Assembly: GCF_003182355.1 (NCBI RefSeq)
Contig: NZ_QGTW01000019.1
Location: 1 to 64,000, forward strand
Direction: 5' to 3'
Origin: Cytobacillus oceanisediminis
GTDB taxonomy: Bacteria; Bacillota; Bacilli; Bacillales; Cytobacillaceae
Length of the DNA stretch: 64,000 nucleotides
Made by a program: the position numbers and the translations under genes. Numbering within the stretch: the first letter of the stretch is position 1; the number at the start of each line of letters is the position of its first letter. Shown here one piece after another: positions 17,293-26,409 of this stretch. The notes under the pieces are model-generated. The model was not told the DNA's origin and did no database searches. It worked only from the letters and a program-made list of their open reading frames with translations.

Positions 17293-17970
17293 CTAGCTTC
17301 CCCCTTGCAATCTAGTAATATTTGGTCTTAGATGCATTAAGACCTGTAATCTATCAACTGTAATTTGCTCATTTTCATCTATGTAAGCACATTCCATTTC
17401 TCTCTTTACATCGTCCTGATCCTTGTCAGGAGCTCTATTTATGCAGTCGCTGATCCTTAATTGGGAAGGTTTCATAAGAGAAGCAACCACAACCGCCTCC
17501 TTATTTCCATGACAGCCTGCATGGGCAATTCCTTTTAAAGCGCCCATAATAAATATATTTCCACCCGCCATTACAGTGCCTCCCGGATTAACATCCCCGA
17601 CGAGCAACAGATCTCCCGGAACTTCTAAAACCTGTCCTGATCGAATCATTTTTGCAACTGATACGATTTCGTTTTCTTCTTTTCGGTTTTCAGCTTCTTC
17701 TTTTGTTATAACATTAGAACTTATGGACTCAACGATCAGATTTTTCTTTTGCCGGATTATCTCCTTCAATTCTTCCTGCTGTTCTTCGGTGAGATATCGA
17801 TTGCCTACTTGAACCCTAACCGAAATAAGCCTGTCTTCGCCAGCTCTGGAGCTTTCTGAAAGCTTCAGATCAAGCTCTCTCTTCAGTTCACCGTAGGAGC
17901 AAGAATCATCAAGATGCAATGTCAGCCCGTCTTTTGTCCCTTTAATTATTACGTTTTGGTTTTTTTTCAT
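17293..17970 (-). CDS. minC: Septum site-determining protein MinC
   Basis: 225 residues. MinC inhibits FtsZ polymerisation at the poles. The N-terminal FtsZ-interacting domain covers about 1-100. The C-terminal beta-helix that dimerises and binds MinD contains GDLLLVGDVNPGGTVMAGGNIFIMG and LKGIAHAGCHG. AGGTGAAC lies upstream of the ATG. A strong terminator separates it from the mre genes. Confidence 0.96.
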   Translation of the reverse strand: MKKNQNVIIKGTKDGLTLHLDDSCSYGELKRELDLKLSESSRAGEDRLISVRVQVGNRYLTEEQQEELKEIIRQKKNLIVESISSNVITKEEAENRKEENEIVSVAKMIRSGQVLEVPGDLLLVGDVNPGGTVMAGGNIFIMGALKGIAHAGCHGNKEAVVVASLMKPSQLRISDCINRAPDKDQDDVKREMECAYIDENEQITVDRLQVLMHLRPNITRLQGGS

Positions 17971-18186
17971 TTCAAGATGTTCACCTCAATGATAAGAAAC
18001 GCATAAGTGCTTTATTGCCCTCTATTTTCAAGCAGCCCGCCTAATAGGAACTAATCTGCAATAGAAGACTAGAGATCAGTTAAGGCTGAATTTTTCAAAC
18101 AAATAATTATGTCTATTATCCCTATCCTAAATTGCCCATAGTAAATAGAATTCGACAGAAACCTTCTAAATTCCTTTTTCCCTAAA

Positions 18187-18232
18187 AATATTCATTTAAA
18201 AGAAACCGGGGCCACCCGGTTTCTTTTAAATG
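18187..18232 (-). terminator. Terminator after mreBCD
   Basis: An uninterrupted 18-bp stem, CATTTAAAAGAAACCGGG against its complement, with a GCCA loop, followed by AATATTTTT on the minus strand. The remainder of the 308-bp mreD-minC gap (about 17,975-18,185) shows no gene and probably holds the minC promoter. Confidence 0.92.
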
Positions 18233-18278
18233 GTGATATTAAAATTAGAAAGGTACTCTTTTTTCCTATACCCGATCG

Positions 18279-18794
18279 CTACTCATTTAAGCTATCAGCA
18301 TATTTTTCAAATAGCCTTTTGAATGGATAGGCAGCCAGGATAATAAAAATCAAATTCAAAATAAGCGTTGGCACAAGGCGGGAGGATAAAAAGGCTGCAA
18401 TATCCATATCTGTACGATGAATAAGAAAGTTCATTTGGTACGCGCCAGCTTCAAGCAAGGCAACACCCAAGAGAACAATAATAGAAGCCATGGCTATATT
18501 CGTCTGAAGAATTTTAATCAGTTTTGTCATGATATATGCAATGATCGGAAACAGAAATAGATAAATCCCTATTATTTCTATATAAACGATATCGAAAAGC
18601 AAGCCGAATAAGAGCCCGTATATGACTCCATGTTTTTTTGAACCGTAAATGGTCAAAAATAACAAGCTGGCAATCAGAAAACGCGGAACGGCAATTTTTC
18701 CGCTGCCAAACAACTCAGGCGGTGTTAATTGAACAAATATACTTTCACCAATAAATAAACCCAGGAGTATGAGAGGAAGAAGGAATCTTCTCAC
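18279..18794 (-). CDS. mreD: Rod-shape protein MreD
   Basis: 171 residues with five or six hydrophobic segments (PLILLGLFIGESIFVQL at the N-terminus). An integral membrane component of the elongasome with MreC and MreB. The GTG start overlaps the mreC stop by 4 bp. Confidence 0.94.
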   Translation of the reverse strand: MRRFLLPLILLGLFIGESIFVQLTPPELFGSGKIAVPRFLIASLLFLTIYGSKKHGVIYGLLFGLLFDIVYIEIIGIYLFLFPIIAYIMTKLIKILQTNIAMASIIVLLGVALLEAGAYQMNFLIHRTDMDIAAFLSSRLVPTLILNLIFIILAAYPFKRLFEKYADSLNE

Positions 18795-19675
18795 AGTTCC
18801 TCCTCCTTCTCATCAATCATTTCCATTAATTCAGGCTGCAGAGCCCCTCTCTTTACGACCATCACATGTCCAATATCGTAAAAATCCGCCCCAGGTTCAA
18901 TATAAGCAGTCTGCGTCAGGCCAAATTCATCAGGAACTACATCCACGACTTTGCCGATTGGCAGACTTTCAGGAAATACGCCTCCAAGGCCTGAAGTAAT
19001 AACGTTCTGCCCTTTCTCAACTTTAGCATCATAGGGTATGCGTTTAAGGAGAAGAAGCCCCTTCTCTTTATCATAGCCTTCGATCAGACCGAAAAAGTTA
19101 TTTTCCCCAGCCTGGATTTTGGCCGATATGCGATTGGTCGGATCCATCGAACTTAGCAGCTGAACCGTTGAAGTGAAAGTATTGCTGCTCTTCACCTTAC
19201 CAATAAGCCCTTTCGATGTAATGACAGCCATATTCGGTTCAATCCCTGCATTTTTCCCTTTATTGATGATAAGCAGTTCATGCCATCTATCAGGGTTTCT
19301 TCCTATCACCGTTGCCTGCTTTGGTTCAAATTCACTTAATGAATCTTGTTTATCAAGGATCTCGCGCAGCTCTGTATTATCTTTCTTAAGCCGCTGAACT
19401 TCTGACTCCAGGCGGGCAAGTTCATCCAGCCGTGTTTTCAACTCTTTATTTTCTTTGTATGTATTTTGCAAGTCTTGGACATTTTCAAAAAACCCTGCAA
19501 CATAATTTACAGGACGGGATACGGCATTTTGCACAAAACCGGTAGTATCTTTTAAAAATTGCTCAGGCCAAGTTAAATTTTCTCTATCTTTTAAAGAAAA
19601 CCCAATCAATGCCACGAGAATAATGATGCTGACAAGCAAAATAATCAGGCGTTTATTCAAAAAGAACTGTGGCAT
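18791..19675 (-). CDS. mreC: Rod-shape protein MreC
   Basis: 294 residues. A single membrane anchor (residues 8-27) is followed by a coiled coil (about 65-112) and the external beta-rich MreC domain (ATVIGRNPDRWHELLIINKG, then FGLIEGY and ITSGLGGVFPESLPIGKV). It links cytoplasmic MreB to cell-wall synthases. A 199-bp gap with a stem-loop separates it from mreB. Confidence 0.95.
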   Translation of the reverse strand: MPQFFLNKRLIILLVSIIILVALIGFSLKDRENLTWPEQFLKDTTGFVQNAVSRPVNYVAGFFENVQDLQNTYKENKELKTRLDELARLESEVQRLKKDNTELREILDKQDSLSEFEPKQATVIGRNPDRWHELLIINKGKNAGIEPNMAVITSKGLIGKVKSSNTFTSTVQLLSSMDPTNRISAKIQAGENNFFGLIEGYDKEKGLLLLKRIPYDAKVEKGQNVITSGLGGVFPESLPIGKVVDVVPDEFGLTQTAYIEPGADFYDIGHVMVVKRGALQPELMEMIDEKEEEL

Positions 19676-19814
19676 CAGTTACACCTCGATTAGTATTTTT
19701 TCCAAAGGCTATAAGAAAAACGCATGGCGTCTCTCTAAACTATCAATGCTTCCAAAGATAACATATATCTACAAATTTATCATTTAGAATATAAGGACAA
19801 ACATACGAAAGTTG

Positions 19815-19845
19815 AGCCCAAACACTTCATACACGTGAATGGGCT
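19815..19845. other. Stem-loop between mreB and mreC
   Basis: AGCCCA (19815-19820) pairs with TGGGCT (19840-19845), with an inner CAC/GTG helix. There is no T-run directly after it on the minus strand, so it could be a weak attenuator or an mRNA-stability element between mreB and mreC. Tentative. Confidence 0.35.
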
Positions 19846-19874
19846 TCATAATTTTTTCGTATCTATCTTGTTTT

Positions 19875-20897
19875 TTATCGTGACTCTTTTGCTTTAGTTT
19901 TGAATAAATCAATATGGTCCAAAGCTTTTCCAGTACCAATTGCTACGCAATCAAGCGGGTTTTCGGCAATAAGGACAGGCATTTTCGTTTCTTCGCTGAT
20001 CACCTTGTCCAGGTTGCGAAGCAATGCACCCCCGCCAGTTAGAACAATGCCCCGATCCATAATATCAGCAGCTAGTTCAGGCGGTGTTTTTTCCAGCGTG
20101 TTTTTCACTGCATCCACAATGGCATAAACAGTATCATTAAGAGCTTTTGATATCTCTTCTGCAGTAATTTCAATCGTTTTTGGCAAGCCTGTCAAAAGAT
20201 CGCGTCCTCGAATTTCCAAGTTTTCCACGCCCTCTGGATCTCCCGCAGAGCCAACTTCAACCTTGATCATTTCAGCAGTACGGTCACCGATCATCAAATT
20301 ATAATTTTTGCGGATATAATTTATAATGGCATCGTCCATTTCATCACCGGCAATACGGATAGACTGGCTTGTTACAATGCCGCCCAAAGAAATGATGGCT
20401 ACCTCGGTAGTTCCTCCGCCTATATCTACAACCATGCTTCCTGTAGGTTCCCAAACAGGAAGATTAGCGCCAATTGCAGCAGCAAATGGCTCTTCTATTG
20501 TATAGGCATCACGAGCTCCTGCCTGGCGGGTTGCATCCACGACTGCACGCTCCTCTACAGCTGTAATTCCAGATGGGACACAAACCATTACATAAGGCTT
20601 GCCTGAGAAGAAACTTTTATTTTTATTGGCTTGTTTAATATAATATTTCATCATGACGGCCGTTGTTTCATAATCGGCAATTACCCCATCTTTCATTGGC
20701 CGGAGTGCTACAATATTGCCAGGTGTTCGGCCGATCATATTCTTCGCATCATTTCCGACAGCCACAATATTTTTGGTGTCCGTCTGGAGTGCAACTACTG
20801 ATGGCTCTCTGACAACGATTCCTTTTCCTTTAACATAAACAAGTGTATTAGCTGTCCCTAAATCTATTCCAAGGTCTCTAGTACCGATTCCAAACAT
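19875..20897 (-). CDS. mreB: Actin-like rod-shape protein MreB
   Basis: 340 residues. Forms membrane-bound filaments that direct lateral wall growth. Actin-fold motifs visible: DLGTANTLVYVKGKGIVV (phosphate 1), VDIGGGTTEVAIIS (phosphate 2) and GIVLTGGGALLRNLDKV (adenosine). GGGAGATACC precedes the ATG. First of the mreBCD genes, downstream of radC. Confidence 0.97.
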   Translation of the reverse strand: MFGIGTRDLGIDLGTANTLVYVKGKGIVVREPSVVALQTDTKNIVAVGNDAKNMIGRTPGNIVALRPMKDGVIADYETTAVMMKYYIKQANKNKSFFSGKPYVMVCVPSGITAVEERAVVDATRQAGARDAYTIEEPFAAAIGANLPVWEPTGSMVVDIGGGTTEVAIISLGGIVTSQSIRIAGDEMDDAIINYIRKNYNLMIGDRTAEMIKVEVGSAGDPEGVENLEIRGRDLLTGLPKTIEITAEEISKALNDTVYAIVDAVKNTLEKTPPELAADIMDRGIVLTGGGALLRNLDKVISEETKMPVLIAENPLDCVAIGTGKALDHIDLFKTKAKESR

Positions 20898-21082
20898 AAT
20901 TGGTATCTCCCTTTCTGATACATAATGCTAACTTTAAGATAAGGTATAATAATTGAAACTTCTTTAATTTATCAGGTAAAATGAGCCTTTTAAACGCAAG
21001 GCATCTCAAAAATCATAACCAATATTATAGCGTAACGTCAAATAAAAACATAGCCTTTTTAAAGGTTATTTGAAAAGACATA

Positions 21083-21772
21083 TTATAGGTAACCTTTTTC
21101 TTTCAAGCTGACAAATTTATTCTCACCGATAATAAGATGGTCAAGTACATCGATGCCGATTATTTTGCCGGCCTCTGCCAGCCTTTTTGTTACCTCTATA
21201 TCTTCTCTGCTCGGAGTTGGGTCCCCGCTCGGATGATTGTGAATACAGATAATTGATGCGGCTGATCTGCGAAAGGCTTCCTTAAATACCTCCCTTGGGT
21301 GCACAATTGAAGCATTCAGGCTTCCAATAAAAATGGTTTGCTTATGGAGCACCTGATTTTTCGTATTTAAATAAAGGCATACAAAATGTTCCTGCGACAG
21401 GAACCGCATGTCGTTCATTACATAATTTGCACCATCTTCAGGAGAACGGATGATATATCTGTCATCGTAGGCAAGATTTGAAATCCTCCGGCCAATTTCT
21501 ACAGCAGCAAGCAATTGGATCGCCTTTGCTGTCCCAATACCCTTAATCGCGGTGATTTCATCCAACGATGCATCCTTCAACAGCCGGAGCCCTTCAAATT
21601 GGGTGAGGAGCCTATTTGATAATTGCAAAACGGATTCTTCTTTGGTGCCCGTTCTGAGCAAAATGGCAATCAATTCGTGATTGGAAAGGCTTTGCGGTCC
21701 ATTTTGGACAAATCGCTCACGAGGACGTTCATCTTGAGGAAAATCTTTAATCAAAAAGGATTCAGTTTGCAT
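21083..21772 (-). CDS. radC: RadC family JAB-domain protein
   Basis: 229 residues. An N-terminal helix-hairpin-helix part (LKDASLDEITAIKGIGTAKA) precedes a JAMM/JAB metal-binding domain with HNHPSGDPTPSREDIEVTKR near residue 170. The family was once linked to DNA repair, but its function is unresolved. Located between maf and mreB as in B. subtilis. Confidence 0.93.
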   Translation of the reverse strand: MQTESFLIKDFPQDERPRERFVQNGPQSLSNHELIAILLRTGTKEESVLQLSNRLLTQFEGLRLLKDASLDEITAIKGIGTAKAIQLLAAVEIGRRISNLAYDDRYIIRSPEDGANYVMNDMRFLSQEHFVCLYLNTKNQVLHKQTIFIGSLNASIVHPREVFKEAFRRSAASIICIHNHPSGDPTPSREDIEVTKRLAEAGKIIGIDVLDHLIIGENKFVSLKEKGYL

Positions 21773-21822
21773 ACTATTTCCTCCCTAACCTTTGGGCCAG
21801 GGAGCGGAGATGAGGAAAGTAT

Positions 21823-22392
21823 TTAAGGATGCGAGTAGCCCGCCTTCCTTAATTCCCGAACCGTTCTTGACACAGGAAGGCCGACAACCGAAAAGTAATC
21901 TCCACTAATGCTTTTTACAAGCACGCTGCCAAAGCCTTGTATTCCATATGCTCCCGCTTTGTCAAATGGTTCACCGGTGCCGATATAAGAGTTAATTTCT
22001 TCATCTGTTAACTCCCAGAATACCACATCGGTTTTTTCATAAAATTTTATTTGTTTGCCTGGTGCCAGAATGCAGACACCAGTGTAGACGGAATGAGTTG
22101 TTCCCGACAAGCTCTTTAGCATACTAAAGGCTTCTTCACTGCTGCTTGGCTTTCCTAAAACGTTTCCACCTTTGACTACCACAGTATCTGATCCAATAAC
22201 AAAAGCATCAGGATACTTTTTAAACACCGCATCAGCTTTCCTGAAGGCGAGTTCTTTCACAATTTCATCAGGTGTTAACCAGGGATCAAAGCTTTCATCA
22301 ACATCACTGCTGGAAACTTCAAATGTTAAATGAAGATTTTCAAGAAGTTCTTTTCGCCGTGGGGAAGAAGAGGCTAAAATGAGGTTATGCAT
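21823..22392 (-). CDS. maf: Maf nucleotide pyrophosphatase
   Basis: 189 residues. Hydrolyses dTTP/UTP-type or modified nucleotides to monophosphates; implicated in septum control in B. subtilis. The N-terminal LILASSSPRRKELL is the Maf signature, followed by SDVDESFDP, IGSDTVV and the GEPFDKAGAYGIQG segment. 50 bp separate it from radC, so the two are probably co-transcribed. Confidence 0.95.
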   Translation of the reverse strand: MHNLILASSSPRRKELLENLHLTFEVSSSDVDESFDPWLTPDEIVKELAFRKADAVFKKYPDAFVIGSDTVVVKGGNVLGKPSSSEEAFSMLKSLSGTTHSVYTGVCILAPGKQIKFYEKTDVVFWELTDEEINSYIGTGEPFDKAGAYGIQGFGSVLVKSISGDYFSVVGLPVSRTVRELRKAGYSHP

Positions 22393-22519
22393 AAAATCAC
22401 CTTACCTTTATGTATCATTTTGGGAGATACAAACTAATCGTATCAAAAATCGGCTAGACAAACAATTTAAAAAGACTGCTTTATAAAAATATTTGATAAA
22501 ATTTAATAAATATCGACAA

Positions 22520-22556
22520 AATGAAAGAGCCTGCCGAAATTTCCCGAACAGACTCC
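22520..22556 (-). terminator. Probable terminator after spoIIB
   Basis: On the minus strand GAGTCTGTTCGG and the GCAGGCTC side pair with several G-T pairs, followed by TTTCATTTTGT. It lies about 60 bases past the spoIIB stop. Confidence 0.6.
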
Positions 22557-22616
22557 TTTAATATGTGATATTTCCCAGAAAATATTCGAATATAAGAAGA
22601 TTTTGGCACTATCTGC

Positions 22617-23678
22617 TTATAATGACTGATAAGCAGCAAGAAACGCAAGCAGATGCTGCTGAACTTTGCTTGCTGAAGCTGCATCTCCAGATTGCTGGAA
22701 GGCATCCATTTGCTTTGATGCATTTTCCAGTTCTTCTTTTATAGAAATAAGTGTTTGGTTTTTGATTTGATCTGCTTGCAATTCATTTAAATTAGCACTC
22801 TGTTTTTTTATATCCTCTACCAAGCCTTCAGGGATGGATTTTTCAACAGCTGCATTGGCTGCACCTGCTGAAAGAGTATGATACAAAGAAGGTGTGATTT
22901 CAAGCAATTTTTTCTCCACTGCATTTAACCCCTCTATAGACTTCGCATCAAATGTGATTTCTTTTGCAAATACATCTATTCCTTTACTTTTTAAATCTGC
23001 CCCCATTTCTTTGGCATGCTCTATACTGTCAGATACTCCTAAATAAAGAAATGTTTGTCCGCCGATTTCTATAAGGTGACTATCGGCTCCTTTTTGAGCA
23101 TTTGCTTCCTGTATTTGTTTGGCGGCATCGTTATTTGAGAAGACTCCTCCCTGAACCACAAAAGTGGCCAATGGGTCCAGGGCTGCCGTTTCCGTTCCGG
23201 CCTGCTCTCTAGAAGCAGCAGGGGTTTCAGTTACGGCAGGAGTAACTGTCTCGGCCGCCTGGTCAGTGAATACCAATTTAAGCATAATGAATCCAAAACT
23301 TGTCCCAAGCAGGACAGCAAAAAAGACAGCCAGAAAAATGGATGTAAGAAAACCTTGGTTATTTTTCCTCTTGAAGTTTTGGGCCAATGTACTGAATCCT
23401 TTTTTTGCTGGCGATTTTGGAGGGGTTGCTACCTTAAATTCTTTAATTTCAGAATCCTCTGTTTCCTCTGGCAGGATCCAATCAAAACTATCATCTGCTT
23501 CTTTTCCAGCTGCGGTTTGTATTGAAGCAAAGAACTCCGTTTCCTCGTTGTTTTCGTTTCTCTCAAAATCTTTTGGCTTCCAGGCTTCTTTCTTTTTATC
23601 TTCATTTTTCTCCTGAAACGGACGGTCCTTGCCATTTATCTTTATAGTGATTGTTTTTCCGTTATTAGGCTTGTCCAC
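22617..23678 (-). CDS. spoIIB: SpoIIB, SPOR-domain sporulation protein
   Basis: 353 residues from GTG 23678, chosen because AAGGAGG sits seven bases upstream; an ATG at 23696 has no such site. SpoIIB helps septal wall remodelling at the start of engulfment. The charged cytoplasmic N-terminus (1-108) is followed by one membrane segment (about 111-137), a Thr/Ala-rich linker and a SPOR-like domain (about 170-245, VVQGGVFSNNDAAKQIQ). It lies between maf and the pilus cluster. Confidence 0.88.
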   Translation of the reverse strand: MDKPNNGKTITIKINGKDRPFQEKNEDKKKEAWKPKDFERNENNEETEFFASIQTAAGKEADDSFDWILPEETEDSEIKEFKVATPPKSPAKKGFSTLAQNFKRKNNQGFLTSIFLAVFFAVLLGTSFGFIMLKLVFTDQAAETVTPAVTETPAASREQAGTETAALDPLATFVVQGGVFSNNDAAKQIQEANAQKGADSHLIEIGGQTFLYLGVSDSIEHAKEMGADLKSKGIDVFAKEITFDAKSIEGLNAVEKKLLEITPSLYHTLSAGAANAAVEKSIPEGLVEDIKKQSANLNELQADQIKNQTLISIKEELENASKQMDAFQQSGDAASASKVQQHLLAFLAAYQSL

Positions 23679-23731
23679 ATTTTGTCCTCCTTCCATGTCG
23701 ATTGCTGAATTGGTTTCATCCTAACATACTG

Positions 23732-23768
23732 CAAAAAAAAAATAACAAGACTTTTGTCGTCTTGTTAT
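23732..23768 (-). terminator. Terminator of the pilus gene cluster
   Basis: ATAACAAGAC and GTCTTGTTAT form a perfect 10-bp stem followed by ten T on the minus strand. It lies after the last pilus gene and before spoIIB. Confidence 0.93.
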
Positions 23769-23790
23769 TGAATGATTTCGTCAAATATCG

Positions 23791-24810
23791 TCATTTAAGA
23801 AGAAAGGGCATTTCAATCGTCTCACCAGCTAAAAGCCTGGTAATCCCGTTCCATTCCATAATGGTGTCTTCGCCATCCCTGTTATTATAATATTTAATCG
23901 CAAGGCTAAATAACGTATCTCCTGGTTTAACCTCGTATATATACACTATATATGAATTTCCGTTCTTTTCTACAACCTTTGAAGCCAAGGTGCCAAGATT
24001 TTCTGACGGATGCTCCGCTGCGTTACCCGACACACCCTCTATACTACCATTTTTATTTTCTGCAAAAGGATACAAAGGATTAGTTTTATTAGCTGGTGAA
24101 GGCAGTTCGTATTTTGGAAGCTGATCTTTAAGTTCCTCAAGTGTCGGATAGTAAAACGCTGAAACTGTCACGCTATAAATAAGTTTATTGACTGTTTTTC
24201 CAGTCTCTCGAACCTCCCTGTTCCCTGTAAAGGCAAGGCTGTCAATTTGAGTTACACGCTGCAAATCTTCAATTGCCTTTATGAAAGCTTCGAGCTCGAT
24301 ATAAGTAGGTGATTCAACAATCATAGACACAGTAAGCCTTTCAATTCCTTCAGGGAAGAAAAATTTACGGGGCTCAGAAGCTATTTCGTCTTTTGTATTG
24401 TCATTCTGAAAGTTAAGATCGACCGAAAGGTCTTCGGATTGTTTATAGTCCGATTCGGATAAAGACTCATTTTGAGCAACACTTTGGTTCTCATTAAAAG
24501 AAAAGCTTGTTATTAGACTGCCAGATGATATTTCGGCTTTTTCAAGATCGAGAATAAATTGATCCAGTAAAGGGTCAACTGGAAGCTTCTGCTGCAAAAA
24601 AGCAGTGTGATTCGCTAACTCATTTCCTGTACTTTTTGGATCTTTCTCAAGCTGGGAAATTTGCAGTTCCTCACTTTTAATAGATTGAGTAAACCCTTCA
24701 ACCCGATCTTTCAAAGGGATTAAATGAAACCAATAATAATAGCCCAATCCCAAAATAAGCAAGGGAAAGATCAAGGTAAAAGATAAAGTAATTTTCTGCC
24801 GGGAAGACAT
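23791..24810 (-). CDS. PilO-like pilus alignment protein with C-terminal LysM domain
   Basis: 339 residues. The N-terminal half is PilO-like: a membrane segment (about 9-29), a coiled coil (about 32-62) and a ferredoxin-like region (about 160-225, IERLTVSMIVESPTYIELEAF). In type IV pili PilO pairs with PilN to connect the motor to the cell envelope. A low-complexity linker leads to a LysM domain at the extreme C-terminus (about 290-336, YEVKPGDTLFSLAIKYYNNR). This fusion is unusual for PilO and would let the protein grip peptidoglycan. The ATG shares one base with the pilN stop. Confidence 0.82.
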   Translation of the reverse strand: MSSRQKITLSFTLIFPLLILGLGYYYWFHLIPLKDRVEGFTQSIKSEELQISQLEKDPKSTGNELANHTAFLQQKLPVDPLLDQFILDLEKAEISSGSLITSFSFNENQSVAQNESLSESDYKQSEDLSVDLNFQNDNTKDEIASEPRKFFFPEGIERLTVSMIVESPTYIELEAFIKAIEDLQRVTQIDSLAFTGNREVRETGKTVNKLIYSVTVSAFYYPTLEELKDQLPKYELPSPANKTNPLYPFAENKNGSIEGVSGNAAEHPSENLGTLASKVVEKNGNSYIVYIYEVKPGDTLFSLAIKYYNNRDGEDTIMEWNGITRLLAGETIEMPFLLK

Positions 24811-25406
24811 TAGGAGCCGCCCTCCCCGCTCTTGTGGACTTGTTTAATGGCGTTTTTATCTATCAGAACTGTATATTGTGCAATATACCTCGGCAATATA
24901 GATAGATCAGATTCTGACTCGCTGGATACTCTCTCTGTTGTTATGCTTAACAGGTTAGCGTTTTGAATGAATTCTGATTCCTGCATGCTTTTTAAAAAAA
25001 ACGCAGCATCCCTTGAAGAATCAAACTGGACAGACAACTGGACATTCCCTGATTCCTGATAGGAAAATGACAATACAAATCCACGTTCTGGCAAAAGGGA
25101 AGTTATATGGCGCAGCAATTTATAAGTGGAAACCGGGTAATTTTCCGCCCAGGCCAATGCCGTTTGCAGCTTTTCCTCCGCATTCGGGTTATCCGGAGAG
25201 TTGGGATTCTGCTGTACAATGCTTTTCAGCTGCTGAACCGCAGCCAATTCCGTCTGCAGTCTTTTTTCGTGGTCAGTAAGCTGCTTTTGTTCAAACCAAA
25301 GATATCCTCCGCACCCAGCTGCTAAAATAATGATGAGGATAAAAACTACAGCAGTAGTGGAATTCCTCTTTTCTTTTTGGGGCAATAAATTTATATCAAC
25401 CAGCAT
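24810..25406 (-). CDS. pilN: PilN-like pilus assembly protein
   Basis: 198 residues from ATG 25406 (MLVDINLLPQKEKR); an in-frame GTG at 25415 is less well placed. The INLLPQKE motif is the conserved PilN segment that docks to PilM. A membrane helix (about 19-38), a coiled coil (about 40-75) and an external domain follow. Part of the pilD-pilM-pilN-pilO-like run, with translational coupling on both sides. Confidence 0.87.
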   Translation of the reverse strand: MLVDINLLPQKEKRNSTTAVVFILIIILAAGCGGYLWFEQKQLTDHEKRLQTELAAVQQLKSIVQQNPNSPDNPNAEEKLQTALAWAENYPVSTYKLLRHITSLLPERGFVLSFSYQESGNVQLSVQFDSSRDAAFFLKSMQESEFIQNANLLSITTERVSSESESDLSILPRYIAQYTVLIDKNAIKQVHKSGEGGS

Positions 25407-25415
25407 GCTAGGCAC

Positions 25416-26402
25416 CTACTTTAATGCGAGTCCAATACAATCGTTGAATACGTGAGGAATATTAATTCCCTTTTTTATCTGAAACAAAGGCTGTGTAAGC
25501 GCTTGGACTTGGAGTTCAAATGAGTCGCTTATGGTTCCCGCGTATTCATCCATATAAGGGTGGTCTCCAAACAAAATAAGCTTTGTTATTTGATTGCTGC
25601 CTTTTGTTAAATTAAAACGGTAAAAATTCATGAATCTTTCAATTTCTGTATTTATATCTCTTGCCTGGCCATCTAACCTGTTTTGTTCAACATTCAATAT
25701 GTAAAATTCCTGTCCGCTCCTGCCTCTTTTCAATTCCAGCTCGTCCTGAACCAAAGAGAGTTTGGAGTGCCGGACAATGCTTGGATAATGGTCATGGAAG
25801 ACAGAAAGCTGCAGCGTATCCATACCAAGCTGAACCATTAGTAAATGTTCTTTTTTATCAGCTTGTCCTATATGGTAATAAAATCGATAAAGTGACAAAA
25901 TTGATAAGTCCGCTACAACAGGCTTTAAAGAGCTGGCTTCAAAAACATCCGTATATTCCCTTATAACAGATTCCTTTGTAGCTATAAGCAGGACTTCATT
26001 TTGTCCTCCTTTCCCCCCGAGGAAAACAGGCTCAATGATCGGATCATCAAAAGGAAGATGGATCGTCTCTCCCAGCTGCATATATAAATATCCCTTTAGC
26101 TCATCCTCCATAATTTCCAGCGGTACTGAAACCGTTCTGACAATCATGAAAGGATCTGGTACACACATAGTGATTTTGCTTCCTTTTAGTTTCCCTTCCT
26201 CAACGATTTCGTCGAGAATCATACCAAAAACCTCAATATCCTTAATCCGTCCTTCTTCGATGACTCCGGGAGGAAGGCATTTCTGCCGATAGGAAAGGAA
26301 ACTATGCCTCTTATCACTCTCCACGAAGCGAATATAATGGTCGTTAATTATAAAATGAACTCTATGCCTGCTGCTTCTCATTAATGACCTCAACCGCTTC
26401 AC
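25416..26402 (-). CDS. pilM: PilM-like actin-fold pilus protein
   Basis: 328 residues. PilM is a cytoplasmic actin-like ATPase-fold protein that binds the PilN N-terminus. Family features: EVFGMILDEIVEEGKL, CVPDPFMIVRTVSVP and the DPIIEPVFLGGKGGQNEVLLIATKE region. The GTG start at 26402 has GGAGAG too close; ATG at 26381 after GAGGTC is an alternative. It lies 7 bp after the prepilin peptidase gene. Confidence 0.85.
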   Translation of the reverse strand: MKRLRSLMRSSRHRVHFIINDHYIRFVESDKRHSFLSYRQKCLPPGVIEEGRIKDIEVFGMILDEIVEEGKLKGSKITMCVPDPFMIVRTVSVPLEIMEDELKGYLYMQLGETIHLPFDDPIIEPVFLGGKGGQNEVLLIATKESVIREYTDVFEASSLKPVVADLSILSLYRFYYHIGQADKKEHLLMVQLGMDTLQLSVFHDHYPSIVRHSKLSLVQDELELKRGRSGQEFYILNVEQNRLDGQARDINTEIERFMNFYRFNLTKGSNQITKLILFGDHPYMDEYAGTISDSFELQVQALTQPLFQIKKGINIPHVFNDCIGLALK

Positions 26403-26409
26403 CTCTCCA

